A stretch of 64,000 bases of DNA from an uncultured Flavobacterium sp. (lineage in GTDB: Bacteria; Bacteroidota; Bacteroidia; Flavobacteriales; Flavobacteriaceae), in assembly GCF_946478785.1 (NCBI RefSeq), contig NZ_CAMLDD010000013.1, positions 62,001-126,000 on the forward strand. Direction: 5' to 3'. The number at the start of each line of letters is the position of its first letter. The stretch's first letter is position 1. This document shows positions 47,870-55,619 of this stretch, in pieces. The notes below the pieces were generated by a model that saw nothing but the letters and a program-made list of their open reading frames with translations, was not told the origin of the DNA and made no database searches. A program made the position numbers and the translations under genes.

Positions 47870-48588
47870 CTGGTTTAGATCCTTCAGGAGGTGCCGGAAT
47901 CTTAGCTGATGCTAAAACTTTTGAACAGCATCAGGTTAACGGTTTTGCGATTACAACCGCTAATACGATTCAAACCAAAAATATGTTTTATGAAATTCAA
48001 TGGACAGATTTAAGTTTTGTAATTCGTTCGATTGAAACCTTATTTTTGAGCTATGAAATCAGTACAGTTAAAATTGGAATTGTTCCAAGTTTGCATTATT
48101 TAAATAGAATTCTTTCGTCAATAAAATTATTATCCCCAACAACAAAAATCGTTTGGGATCCGGTTTTAAAATCGTCAACGAAATTCGAATTCATTAAAAT
48201 AAACGATGATTTGATTCTTGATGAAGTTCTATCGAAGACTGATCTGATAACGCCAAATTACGATGAAATAGTAATACTATTTCCAGATTTCGTATCAGAT
48301 AAATCGTGGTTGAGGGACGAACTTCAAACTTCTATTTTGCTGAAAGGAGGTCATAATGAAGCTGCTTTGGGCACAGATTATCTTTTTCAGAAAAACAATA
48401 TTACAGAACTTTTGCCCACTAACATTCTTTACCAGCCCAAACATGGATCAGGTTGCGTCCTGTCTTCAGCTATTGCTGCAAATCTGGCTTTAGGTCATGA
48501 TCTGAAAACGGCTTGCCGCGAAGCAAAATTATATATCGAAAAATACTTAAGTTCAACTTCAACGCTAATTGGCTATCATTATGTTTAA
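47836..48588 (+). CDS. thiD: Hydroxymethylpyrimidine / phosphomethylpyrimidine kinase ThiD
   Basis: 250 aa ribokinase-fold enzyme that phosphorylates HMP to HMP-PP. Motifs: ALSIAGLDPSGGAGILADAK at the start, the HMP-binding TTANTIQTKNMF region, IVWDPVLKSST, LITPNYDE and the C-terminal GSGCVLSSAIAANLALG anion hole (GSGC). It overlaps the genes on both sides, so translation of the three is likely coupled. Confidence 0.95.
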   Translation: MSKNRPFALSIAGLDPSGGAGILADAKTFEQHQVNGFAITTANTIQTKNMFYEIQWTDLSFVIRSIETLFLSYEISTVKIGIVPSLHYLNRILSSIKLLSPTTKIVWDPVLKSSTKFEFIKINDDLILDEVLSKTDLITPNYDEIVILFPDFVSDKSWLRDELQTSILLKGGHNEAALGTDYLFQKNNITELLPTNILYQPKHGSGCVLSSAIAANLALGHDLKTACREAKLYIEKYLSSTSTLIGYHYV

Positions 48589-49219
48589 CAAATTACAATA
48601 TATTTCACAAGGCGAAACAGTCGAAAAGCAATTGCAAAATATTCATCAGGCTCTTGATGCTGGTTGCAATTGGATACAAATGCGGTTTAAAAATCAAACT
48701 CCTGAAAAACGATTTTCTTTAGCTGAAGCAGTAAAAGTTTTATGCGAAGAATATTTGGCAACTTTCATTGTAAATGATGATGTTTTACTCACTCATAAAA
48801 TTGCTGCAGATGGTGTACACTTAGGTTTAACTGACATGAATATCCCTGAAGCCCGAGCTATTTTAGGAGACAGAAAAATTATTGGTGCAACCGCAAATAC
48901 TTTTGAAGATGTTCTTTTTCAGTCTAAAAACGGTTGTGATTATATCGGCCTGGGACCTTTTCAATTTACTGAAACCAAAGAAAAACTAAGCCCCATTTTA
49001 GGTACCGAAGGTTACTATTCTATAATGAATAAAATGAAAACTCAAAATATTTTGGCACCCGTTTACGCTATTGGCGGAATCACTTTAGAAAATATAGAAG
49101 ATCTTGTAAAAACAGGCATTCATGGTATTGCCGTTTCTGGAATGATTACAAAAAGCCATCAAAAAGAAAAACTGGTTCAACAACTTAACGACAAATTATA
49201 TGCAAACGTCATTATTTAA
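48581..49219 (+). CDS. thiE: Thiamine phosphate synthase ThiE
   Basis: 212 aa from the ATG at 48581 ([20 protein letters not shown]); an earlier TTG at 48569 is less likely. ThiE joins HMP-PP and thiazole phosphate to make thiamine phosphate. Motifs: [63 protein letters not shown] and [11 protein letters not shown]. It overlaps the thiD end by 8 bp and thiG by 20 bp. Confidence 0.95.
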   Translation: MFNKLQYISQGETVEKQLQNIHQALDAGCNWIQMRFKNQTPEKRFSLAEAVKVLCEEYLATFIVNDDVLLTHKIAADGVHLGLTDMNIPEARAILGDRKIIGATANTFEDVLFQSKNGCDYIGLGPFQFTETKEKLSPILGTEGYYSIMNKMKTQNILAPVYAIGGITLENIEDLVKTGIHGIAVSGMITKSHQKEKLVQQLNDKLYANVII

Positions 49220-49976
49220 AATTGGAGATAAAATCCTTACTTCCCGTTTATTTTTGGGAACAGGAAAATTTGGTTCTAACTTGCAGATGGAAGAAGCCAT
49301 TTTAGCTTCAGGAAGCGAATTGGTAACGGTGGCATTAAAACGCATTGATCTCGAAACCGACACAGATGCCATTTTATCACATTTACAGCATCCCAATATT
49401 AATTTATTACCCAATACATCCGGTGCCAGAAATGCAAAAGAAGCTGTTTTTGCTTCACAATTAGCTCGTGAAGCACTCGAAACCAATTGGGTAAAACTTG
49501 AAATTCATCCAGATCCAAAATACCTGATGCCTGACCCGATTGAGACTTTAAAAGCTACTGAAGAGCTTGCAAAACTTGGTTTTTTTGTTTTACCTTATAT
49601 TCATGCTGATCCAGTTTTGTGCAAACATTTGGAAAATGCGGGATCGGCTGCTGTAATGCCTTTAGGTTCACCAATTGGCAGTAACAAAGGTTTAAAAACT
49701 ATTGATTTTTTAGAAATCATTATTGAACAAAGTAATGTTCCTGTAATTGTAGATGCCGGAATTGGCGCTCCCTCCGATGCTGCAAAAGCAATGGAAATTG
49801 GAGCCGATGCCGTTTTGGTGAATACTGCAATTGCTGTAGCTGGAAATCCAAAATTAATGGCCGAAGCTTTTAAAGAAGCTGTAATCGCTGGCAGAAAAGC
49901 TTTTGAAGCTAAAATTGCAAATCAGCAAAATCATGCGGTTGCTTCGAGTCCGTTGACTGCTTTCTTACATGAGTGA
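49200..49976 (+). CDS. thiG: Thiazole synthase ThiG
   Basis: 258 aa TIM barrel. ThiG condenses deoxyxylulose 5-phosphate, dehydroglycine and ThiS thiocarboxylate into the thiazole. Motifs: [20 protein letters not shown] (including the start of the catalytic region), [64 protein letters not shown] and [20 protein letters not shown]. Complete. After it the operon is interrupted by the GxxExxY island before thiH. Confidence 0.97.
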   Translation: MQTSLFKIGDKILTSRLFLGTGKFGSNLQMEEAILASGSELVTVALKRIDLETDTDAILSHLQHPNINLLPNTSGARNAKEAVFASQLAREALETNWVKLEIHPDPKYLMPDPIETLKATEELAKLGFFVLPYIHADPVLCKHLENAGSAAVMPLGSPIGSNKGLKTIDFLEIIIEQSNVPVIVDAGIGAPSDAAKAMEIGADAVLVNTAIAVAGNPKLMAEAFKEAVIAGRKAFEAKIANQQNHAVASSPLTAFLHE

Positions 49977-49985
49977 TTTTAAACT

Positions 49986-50074
49986 CACGCAGATTTTGGA
50001 GATTGAGCAGATTTATTTTAATAAAATATCCATAGCTAAAAAGATTAATCTGCATTATCTGCTAAATCTGCGTG
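49986..50074. repeat. Inverted pair of 28-bp CACGCAGATTT-type repeats
   Basis: Left arm 49986-50013 (CACGCAGATTTTGGAGATTG plus AGCAGATT) and right arm 50047-50074 (AATCTGCATTATCTGC plus TAAATCTGCGTG) are reverse complements at 22 or more of 28 positions. Each arm has three AATCTGC-like words at about 10-bp spacing. A third copy in the right-arm orientation lies at 50586-50613, on the other side of the GxxExxY gene. Confidence 0.85.
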
Positions 50075-50122
50075 AAAAACATTTTTTTAAAGAAAAGTAA
50101 GAAATTTCATTTTAATTTCATT

Positions 50123-50130
50123 TAAATTTG
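50123..50130 (+). promoter_or_regulatory. -7 box TAAATTTG for the GxxExxY gene
   Basis: Exact TAnnTTTG match 26 bp before the ATG at 50156, so the inserted gene seems to have its own promoter independent of the TPP riboswitch. The -33 side is weak. Confidence 0.45.
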
Positions 50131-50155
50131 ATTGCTATTATTTCAAATTACAATT

Positions 50156-50533
50156 ATGTCAGAAAATGAAATTTCATATAAAATAAGAGGTGCTATTTTT
50201 AAAGTATATAACACTTTAGGTCCGGGATTATTAGAATCAGTTTACGAAAGTGCATTATATTATCAATTAGAAAAAGATAACTTAAAAGTTCTTAAACAAG
50301 TTGAAGTACCAGTCAGATATGATGATACCTTTCTTGACATCACTTTTAAACTTGACTTATTAGTTGAAGACAAAGTAATCATAGAATTAAAATCAGTTGA
50401 AGAATTAAAAGCAATTCATTACAAACAACTAACAACCTACTTAAAGTTAACAAATATAAAACTAGGTTTGCTAGTCAATTTTAACTGTGTAAATATTCTA
50501 GACAATATCACTAGAGTTGTCAATAAAATATAA
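50156..50533 (+). CDS. GxxExxY family protein (PDDEXK-like nuclease fold)
   Basis: 125 aa from the ATG at 50156 (MSENEISYKIRGAIFKVYNT). The signature GxxExxY is in GPGLLESVYESALYYQLEK. The segment VRYDDTFLDITFKLDLLVED followed by KVIIELKSVEELKAIHYKQL carries the Asp and Glu-x-Lys of a PD-(D/E)xK nuclease-like core, as expected for this family. Function is unknown. The gene interrupts the thiamine operon between thiG and thiH and is bracketed by AATCTGC-type repeats (49986-50074 and 50586-50613), which looks like an inserted unit. No thiamine role is suggested by the sequence. Confidence 0.9.
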   Translation: MSENEISYKIRGAIFKVYNTLGPGLLESVYESALYYQLEKDNLKVLKQVEVPVRYDDTFLDITFKLDLLVEDKVIIELKSVEELKAIHYKQLTTYLKLTNIKLGLLVNFNCVNILDNITRVVNKI

Positions 50534-50585
50534 AATGATATTCAAATTTTTACAGATTCAACTAGAAAAATAAAATTTAAATAAA

Positions 50586-50613
50586 AATCTGCTTAATCTG
50601 CAAAATCTGCGTG
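50586..50613. repeat. Third copy of the AATCTGC/CGTG repeat before thiH
   Basis: AATCTGCTTAATCTGC plus AAAATCTGCGTG, the same orientation and spacing as 50047-50074. It ends 18 bp before the thiH ATG and closes the island that contains the GxxExxY gene. Confidence 0.8.
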
Positions 50614-50630
50614 AAACAAAACATAATACA

Positions 50631-51743
50631 ATGAAAACGTTCAAATCGGTTTTTGAAAATTATGATTGGAAAACCATTCAATCTAAAATATATCAAACCA
50701 CATCAAAAGATGTTGTGTATTCCTTGGCTAAAAACAAACGTAATCTGGATGATTTTTTAGTTCTGATTTCTCCTGCTGCACAAAATTATTTAGAGCAGAT
50801 GGCACAGGAATGCCATGAAATTACTAAAAAGCGTTTTGGTAAAACCATTCAAATGTATGCTCCGCTTTATTTAAGTAACGAATGTCAAAATATCTGTACT
50901 TATTGTGGTTTTAGTCTGGATAATAAAATCAAACGAAAAACACTTTTAGACTCTGAGATAAAACTCGAAGTAGAGGCCTTAAAAAAACTGGGATTCGATC
51001 ATGTTTTATTGGTTACCGGTGAAGCTAATTATACAGTAAATATTAATTACTTTCTGAATGCGATTGACTTGATCAGAGAACAATTTTCTATTATTTCTGT
51101 GGAAGTTCAGCCTCTTTCTACTGAAGAATACCAACGTTTACATGAAGCCGGAGTTTATTCTGTTTTGGTTTATCAGGAAACATATCATCAGGAAGTTTAC
51201 AAAAAATACCATACGAAAGGGAAAAAATCAAACTTTGATTTCAGGCTTGAAACTCCAGACCGAATTGGAACTGCCGGAATTCATAAAATAGGTTTGGGCG
51301 TTCTATTAGGTTTAGAAGACTGGAGAACAGATAGCTTTTTTAATGCTTTGCATTTAGATTATCTTCAAAAAAAATACTGGAAAACCAAATATTCTGTTTC
51401 ATTTCCTAGATTACGTCCTGCTGAAGGCATTATTGAACCCAATTTTATTATGGATGATAAGGATCTAACACAGTTAATTTGTGCTTATCGTTTGTGGAAT
51501 GAGGATTTGGAAATTTCAATCTCAACTCGTGAAAATGAGAAATTCAGAAACAATATTATTCCCATTGGCGTAACAAGTATGAGCGCAGGTTCTAAAACAA
51601 ATCCGGGCGGTTATGTTGTTGATCCGCAATCACTGGAACAATTTGAAATAAGTGACGAACGTTCCGCAGGAGAAATTGCCGAAATCATCACGAAAAAAGG
51701 TTATGAACCCGTTTGGAAGGACTGGGATAAAAGTTTTCAATAA
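50631..51743 (+). CDS. thiH: 2-iminoacetate synthase ThiH
   Basis: 370 aa radical-SAM enzyme that cleaves tyrosine to dehydroglycine for the thiazole ring. The cluster motif is CQNICTYCGFSLDNKIKRKT (CxxxCxxC, about residue 85). Further landmarks are DHVLLVTGEANYTVNINYF, SVEVQPLSTEEYQRLHEAGV, VYQETYHQEVYKKYHTKGKK and PIGVTSMSAGSKTNPGGYV. Its presence instead of a glycine oxidase gene shows the anaerobic-type ThiH route. It restarts the thi operon after the repeat island. Confidence 0.96.
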   Translation: MKTFKSVFENYDWKTIQSKIYQTTSKDVVYSLAKNKRNLDDFLVLISPAAQNYLEQMAQECHEITKKRFGKTIQMYAPLYLSNECQNICTYCGFSLDNKIKRKTLLDSEIKLEVEALKKLGFDHVLLVTGEANYTVNINYFLNAIDLIREQFSIISVEVQPLSTEEYQRLHEAGVYSVLVYQETYHQEVYKKYHTKGKKSNFDFRLETPDRIGTAGIHKIGLGVLLGLEDWRTDSFFNALHLDYLQKKYWKTKYSVSFPRLRPAEGIIEPNFIMDDKDLTQLICAYRLWNEDLEISISTRENEKFRNNIIPIGVTSMSAGSKTNPGGYVVDPQSLEQFEISDERSAGEIAEIITKKGYEPVWKDWDKSFQ

Positions 51744-51858
51744 AATTCAAACTTTAAATTCCAAATTCTAACCTCAATCTAAAATGTAAATCAGAGTTTC
51801 GAATCTGCGCCCCACCTGACAACTTATAACATCTAACTTTTAACACTTAACTCAAAGA
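51743..51858. repeat. AT-rich intergenic repeat between thiH and thiF
   Basis: AAATTCAAACTTTAAATTCC and AAATTCTAACC wording similar to the rpsB-tsf and aat-DUF3127 spacers, followed by CACCTGACAACTT near 51814, also seen near 34389. No promoter box was recognised. Confidence 0.45.
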
Positions 51859-52569
51859 ATGAGCATCATACAAGAATTTTTACGTTATAACCGACAAACC
51901 ATTCTTCCTGAAATTGGGGACGAAGGTCAGGAAAAACTCAAAAAAGCAAGAGTTTTGGTAATTGGGGCCGGAGGTTTGGGCTGCCCGATTCTACAATATA
52001 TAGCAACGGCTGGAGTAGGTTTTATTGGAATAATGGATTTCGATACTATCGAAATCCACAATTTACATCGACAAATTTTATATACTGAAAACGAAATTGG
52101 TCAGGAAAAAGCAGTTGTAGCTAAAAATGTTGTTTCGAAGCTTAATCCTTTGATAACAGTTGAAGCAATTCTTGAAAAATTAACATCCGAAAATGCATCG
52201 AAAATCATTCAGCAATATGATATTGTTGTGGATGGTTCTGATAATTTTACGACTCGTTATCTGGTAAACGATACTTGCGTTGCACTTCAGAAACCTTTAA
52301 TTTATGGAAGCATTTTAAAGTTTGAAGGACAAGTTGCCGTTTTTAATCATAACGGAAGCAAAAACCTTCGTGATTTATTTCCTGAAATGCCAAATCCAAA
52401 AGATGTGCCGAATTGCAGCCTCAACGGAGTTTTAGGAACTTTACCCGGAATCATTGGCACTATGATGGCACATGAAACACTAAAATTAATTTTGGAATTA
52501 CCAACCTTAAAAAATGAATTGGTACTTTTTAATACTTTAAATTACAGCTTCACAAAATTGAATTTTTAG
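51859..52569 (+). CDS. thiF: ThiF/MoeB/HesA family adenylyltransferase
   Basis: 236 aa E1-like enzyme. The ATP-binding loop is RVLVIGAGGLGCPILQYIAT; next come GFIGIMDFDTIEIHNLHRQI and YDIVVDGSDNFTTRYLVND. It adenylates the C-terminal glycine of ThiS so that sulfur can be added. The zinc-binding CxxC pairs of many MoeB/ThiF proteins are not evident. Last gene of the thi operon. Its TAG stop overlaps the stop of the convergent MOSC gene, with no terminator hairpin between them. Confidence 0.93.
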   Translation: MSIIQEFLRYNRQTILPEIGDEGQEKLKKARVLVIGAGGLGCPILQYIATAGVGFIGIMDFDTIEIHNLHRQILYTENEIGQEKAVVAKNVVSKLNPLITVEAILEKLTSENASKIIQQYDIVVDGSDNFTTRYLVNDTCVALQKPLIYGSILKFEGQVAVFNHNGSKNLRDLFPEMPNPKDVPNCSLNGVLGTLPGIIGTMMAHETLKLILELPTLKNELVLFNTLNYSFTKLNF

Positions 52570-53357
52570 AAAACAACGGCATCACCCACCTGAATTATTC
52601 CCGGATTCAAACCAACAATATTGATGCCGAACAAAACAGAATTATTAACATTTCTATATTTGCTCAAAGTTTTCAGAGGCTCTTTTTTTACAACTCCAGT
52701 CTGCGGATCATTATTAACCATTATACATCTTCCACAGGGTTTTACATTTTTAAACTGAACTTTACCAATTTTAAATTCCTCAAAATCATCTTCCTCATGA
52801 GGGTTTTGCGTAGTAATTACAATATTGGGGCGAAATCTTTTTATAGTTATTTTTTCTTCTAATTTATCATTCAAAAAATCCAAACTTCTTGTACCGATTA
52901 GTAAGTAGGGATACGCATCTGCAAAACTCACATTATATGTTTTTTTTGATCTTGAACTTTCATGTTTACGATCTCCAGTTTTAATGATTTTTACCAATTT
53001 ACATCCAAATCCTAAATGCTCGCTAAACCATTTTGAAGTCACTTTATTTACTTCGAAAACAAAACTTTTATCTTCCCATACTTTTGTATAAAGCTGATCG
53101 TCTAAATGTTCATTCATTGAAAATTCGTGTTCATGATCCTGAAAAGTAATCGTGATTTTTCCGTTTGAAATTTGAGGATAAAACTGACTCAAAACAGGAT
53201 ATTCTCTTTGGGTTATAAGTTGATTATCTGTGTCAATGAGCATCCATCTTCGGTCATTTTCAAAACCCATTTCTTCAGCAAAAGCCTGCTGACAGCTAAT
53301 TCCTGCGAGACTTTTTATCGGATAAATATAAATTTCTTTTACAATGTAAACACTCAT
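52566..53357 (-). CDS. MOSC domain protein (YcbX-like)
   Basis: 263 aa. Residues about 1-115 are the MOSC N-terminal beta-barrel (VKEIYIYPIKSLAGISCQQA, WMLIDTDNQLITQREYPVLS). Residues about 120-263 are the MOSC core with KRFRPNIVITTQNPHEEDDF and the conserved cysteine in VKPCGRCIMVNNDPQTG. Proteins of this type carry a molybdenum cofactor and reduce N-hydroxylated compounds. No ferredoxin domain is fused, unlike E. coli YcbX. It overlaps aat by 4 bp (ATGA), suggesting coupled translation, and overlaps thiF tail to tail. Confidence 0.92.
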   Translation of the reverse strand: MSVYIVKEIYIYPIKSLAGISCQQAFAEEMGFENDRRWMLIDTDNQLITQREYPVLSQFYPQISNGKITITFQDHEHEFSMNEHLDDQLYTKVWEDKSFVFEVNKVTSKWFSEHLGFGCKLVKIIKTGDRKHESSRSKKTYNVSFADAYPYLLIGTRSLDFLNDKLEEKITIKRFRPNIVITTQNPHEEDDFEEFKIGKVQFKNVKPCGRCIMVNNDPQTGVVKKEPLKTLSKYRNVNNSVLFGINIVGLNPGIIQVGDAVVF

Positions 53358-53998
53358 TTTACTTGCTTTTTTAAAATAGACATAAACTCATCACGCTCAA
53401 TTTCGCGACAGCCTAAACTTTCCAAATGTGGATTATAAACCTGACAGTCTAATAGCTTATAATTTTTTTCTTTTAAATAATTTACCAAAGCTATAAAAGC
53501 AACTTTTGAGGCATTCGATACTTTAGAAAACATACTTTCACCACAAAAAACATGGCCTAAATCAATTCCGTATAAACCTCCAACCAAAACCTCATCCTGC
53601 CAAACTTCAACCGATTTTGCGATTCCTTCAGTGTTTAATTTGCAATAGGCATCGATCATTTCGTTTGAAATCCAGGTTCCGTCTTGACCATCTCGTTTTA
53701 TTTTTTGACAATTAGAAATTACATCTTTAAAGTTCTGATTAAAAGTAACTTTAAACTGATTTCGATTCAAAATATTCCGCATACTTTTAGACACAATCAA
53801 TTCATCCAGAAACAAAACCATCCTCGGATCCGGCGACCACCAAAGGATGGGTTCTCCTTCATTGAACCAGGGAAAAATTCCACTTTTGTAAGCTAATTTA
53901 AGTCTTTCAGTACTTAAATCACCGCCAATGGACAGAATACCATCTTCATCGGCTTCTGAAACTGGAGGGAAAAATAAATCTTTGGATACGTAATACAT
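53354..53998 (-). CDS. aat: Leucyl/phenylalanyl-tRNA-protein transferase
   Basis: 214 aa. Aat adds Leu or Phe to N-terminal Lys or Arg of proteins, making them substrates of the N-end rule pathway. Motifs: FPPVSEADEDGILSIGGDLS, YKSGIFPWFNEGEPILWWSP, DPRMVLFLDEL, TWISNEMIDAYCKLNTEGIA, GGLYGIDLGHVFCGESMFSK and the end DCQVYNPHLESLG. Complete. Confidence 0.96.
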   Translation of the reverse strand: MYYVSKDLFFPPVSEADEDGILSIGGDLSTERLKLAYKSGIFPWFNEGEPILWWSPDPRMVLFLDELIVSKSMRNILNRNQFKVTFNQNFKDVISNCQKIKRDGQDGTWISNEMIDAYCKLNTEGIAKSVEVWQDEVLVGGLYGIDLGHVFCGESMFSKVSNASKVAFIALVNYLKEKNYKLLDCQVYNPHLESLGCREIERDEFMSILKKQVK

Positions 53999-54107
53999 TT
54001 TAAAAAATCAATTTCAATAACAATAGCAATTTCAAACGTCCATAATCTTCTTTGTGGAGTTACTTGTGCGATTTCTAATTTCAGTCTAAATGACAAAACT
54101 AACTCAA

Positions 54108-54172
54108 AAATAAAATTCCAAATCCCAAATACACTGCATGATTTGGAATTTGGAATTTAAAATATTGGAATT
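54108..54172. repeat. AAATTCCAAAT inverted repeat
   Basis: AAATTCCAAATCCCAAAT and a downstream ATTTGGAATTTGGAATTT form long imperfect arms around a short loop with ACTGC, followed by another TTGGAATTTA. It lies between the DUF3127 gene and aat and may end the DUF3127 transcript, although a clean T tract is missing. Confidence 0.6.
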
Positions 54173-54182
54173 TACGCCTTTT

Positions 54183-54554
54183 TTAGAAAGGTAAATCGTC
54201 CGGTTCGTCTTCGTTTAAATTTGTTGCCGGAGCAAAAGCTTCTGCAGCTGGCATTGGAGGCGTTTGCCCTGGACCTTCCGGTGCCAATCTTTCGATTCTC
54301 CAACCTTGAATACTATTGAAATATCTGGTTTCTCCTTGTGGATTAACCCATTCTCTTCCTCTTAAATTAATAGAAACTTTTACAGCCTCACCTTGTTTGT
54401 AGTTGCTTAATAAATCACATTTATCTTGTGTGAATTCAACTAAAATATGTTGCGGATACTGCTCATCTGTAGTAACAACTAATTCTCTTTTTTTGAATGA
54501 GGCACTAACCTGCTGCTCCGGATTAATCACTTTTACTTTTCCTATAACTTCCAT
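54183..54554 (-). CDS. DUF3127 protein (OB-fold, ssDNA-binding-like)
   Basis: 123 aa. The first 90 residues follow the DUF3127 pattern, a small OB-like fold: MEVIGKVKVINPEQQVSASF, KRELVVTTDEQYPQHILVEF, CDLLSNYKQGEAVKVSINLR and TRYFNSIQGWRIERL. The tail is Pro/Ala-rich and ends in acidic NLNEDEPDDLPF, a layout reminiscent of SSB proteins, whose acidic tips recruit partners. A single-stranded nucleic acid role is therefore plausible but unproven. It follows the flavin reductase gene by 30 bp. Confidence 0.88.
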   Translation of the reverse strand: MEVIGKVKVINPEQQVSASFKKRELVVTTDEQYPQHILVEFTQDKCDLLSNYKQGEAVKVSINLRGREWVNPQGETRYFNSIQGWRIERLAPEGPGQTPPMPAAEAFAPATNLNEDEPDDLPF

Positions 54555-54584
54555 CTTCTTCTATATTAATTATTATTTCGTTTC

Positions 54585-55460
54585 TTATTTCTTTGCTAAA
54601 AGCACTTTCCAGGCCGATGTAATATCATCATTATCCAGATATTTTTTGGCTTCTAAATGTATTTTTTCCTGATCATCTGAGCTCAAAACTCCCTTTACAG
54701 AAAAATTTTCTTTCACAAATATACTAACTTCTTCTGTTGTAGGCAAGGCTTCAATATTGCCTAATTTTCCAAGATCGTTTCCGTTAAAAACAGGGCTTTC
54801 CCTGATAAAATTCGGAATCACATCTACTCCAACCCCTAAAGTCGTCAGTGGTTTTTGTACTTCAAAAAGTCCCTGGTTAGATCTTGAATACCAATTATTT
54901 CCCAGTCTTGAAACCAAATCGATTTTATGCTGATCAATGGCTCCATTTTCATCTAAAACCGATTCGTGAATATGAATTTTAACCACTTCGCAAAGAATCA
55001 GATTTCCTGCACCGCCTTCTTCTCCTAACGGAATAATCTGTGTGACTTTGCACTCAAACTGCACCGGAGATTCTTTTACACGATATGGTTTCACTATATC
55101 TGACGGGATTTGTGTCAACCCTGCTTTTATAAATTCATTTACGCCATCGCCATATTCTGTACTGGCTAATGATGTTTGCTGTACTAAATCATAATTTACC
55201 ACATTGATTACGACTTCACGTGTCGCTTCGGCATTGATCAAAGTGTGTTTAATCGTATTGTCACGGACACGTCTTGAAGGCGAAAAAACCAAAATTGGCG
55301 GATTGGCACTAAATACATTAAAGAAACTAAAAGGCGATAAATTCGGAATTCCTTTTGTACTAATTGTACTTGCAAAAGCAATTGGTCGTGGTCCAATAGC
55401 ACTTTGCAGATAACCTTGTAATTTTGCCGTTGGTATCTCTTTTGGATTAATACTAATCAT
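54585..55460 (-). CDS. Flavin reductase-like FMN-binding protein
   Basis: 291 aa. Split-barrel flavin-binding fold over residues about 10-190: KLQGYLQSAIGPRPIAFAST, NLSPFSFFNVFSANPPILVF and SPSRRVRDNTIKHTLINAEA. The C-terminal 90 residues are an added helical part typical of the longer family members in Bacteroidota. It binds FMN and probably reduces flavin or a flavin-linked substrate, but the substrate is unknown. A -7 box at 55499-55506 gives it a promoter, and DUF3127 is downstream. Confidence 0.9.
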   Translation of the reverse strand: MISINPKEIPTAKLQGYLQSAIGPRPIAFASTISTKGIPNLSPFSFFNVFSANPPILVFSPSRRVRDNTIKHTLINAEATREVVINVVNYDLVQQTSLASTEYGDGVNEFIKAGLTQIPSDIVKPYRVKESPVQFECKVTQIIPLGEEGGAGNLILCEVVKIHIHESVLDENGAIDQHKIDLVSRLGNNWYSRSNQGLFEVQKPLTTLGVGVDVIPNFIRESPVFNGNDLGKLGNIEALPTTEEVSIFVKENFSVKGVLSSDDQEKIHLEAKKYLDNDDITSAWKVLLAKK

Positions 55461-55498
55461 AAGTTTTTGTTTTTTAACAGAATCGTTTTTAGCAATTA

Positions 55499-55506
55499 CA
55501 AAAATA
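55499..55506 (-). promoter_or_regulatory. -7 box TATTTTTG for the flavin reductase gene
   Basis: Minus-strand TAnnTTTG match 38 bp before the ATG at 55460. Confidence 0.5.
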
Positions 55507-55619
55507 TAGAATTGGATTAAGTCAAAGAAATAGTTTCAGGCTTAAAAGCAAAATCTTTAAACACTCACAAAATATAAAACGTGTTTATTTCGTTATATTT
55601 ATACCTCAAAAATTACGCT

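Noticed and set aside
49986..50613. CRISPR array as an explanation of the AATCTGC repeats
   Set aside because: Only three copies, in both orientations, with unequal spacing and a gene between them; no regular spacers and no cas genes.
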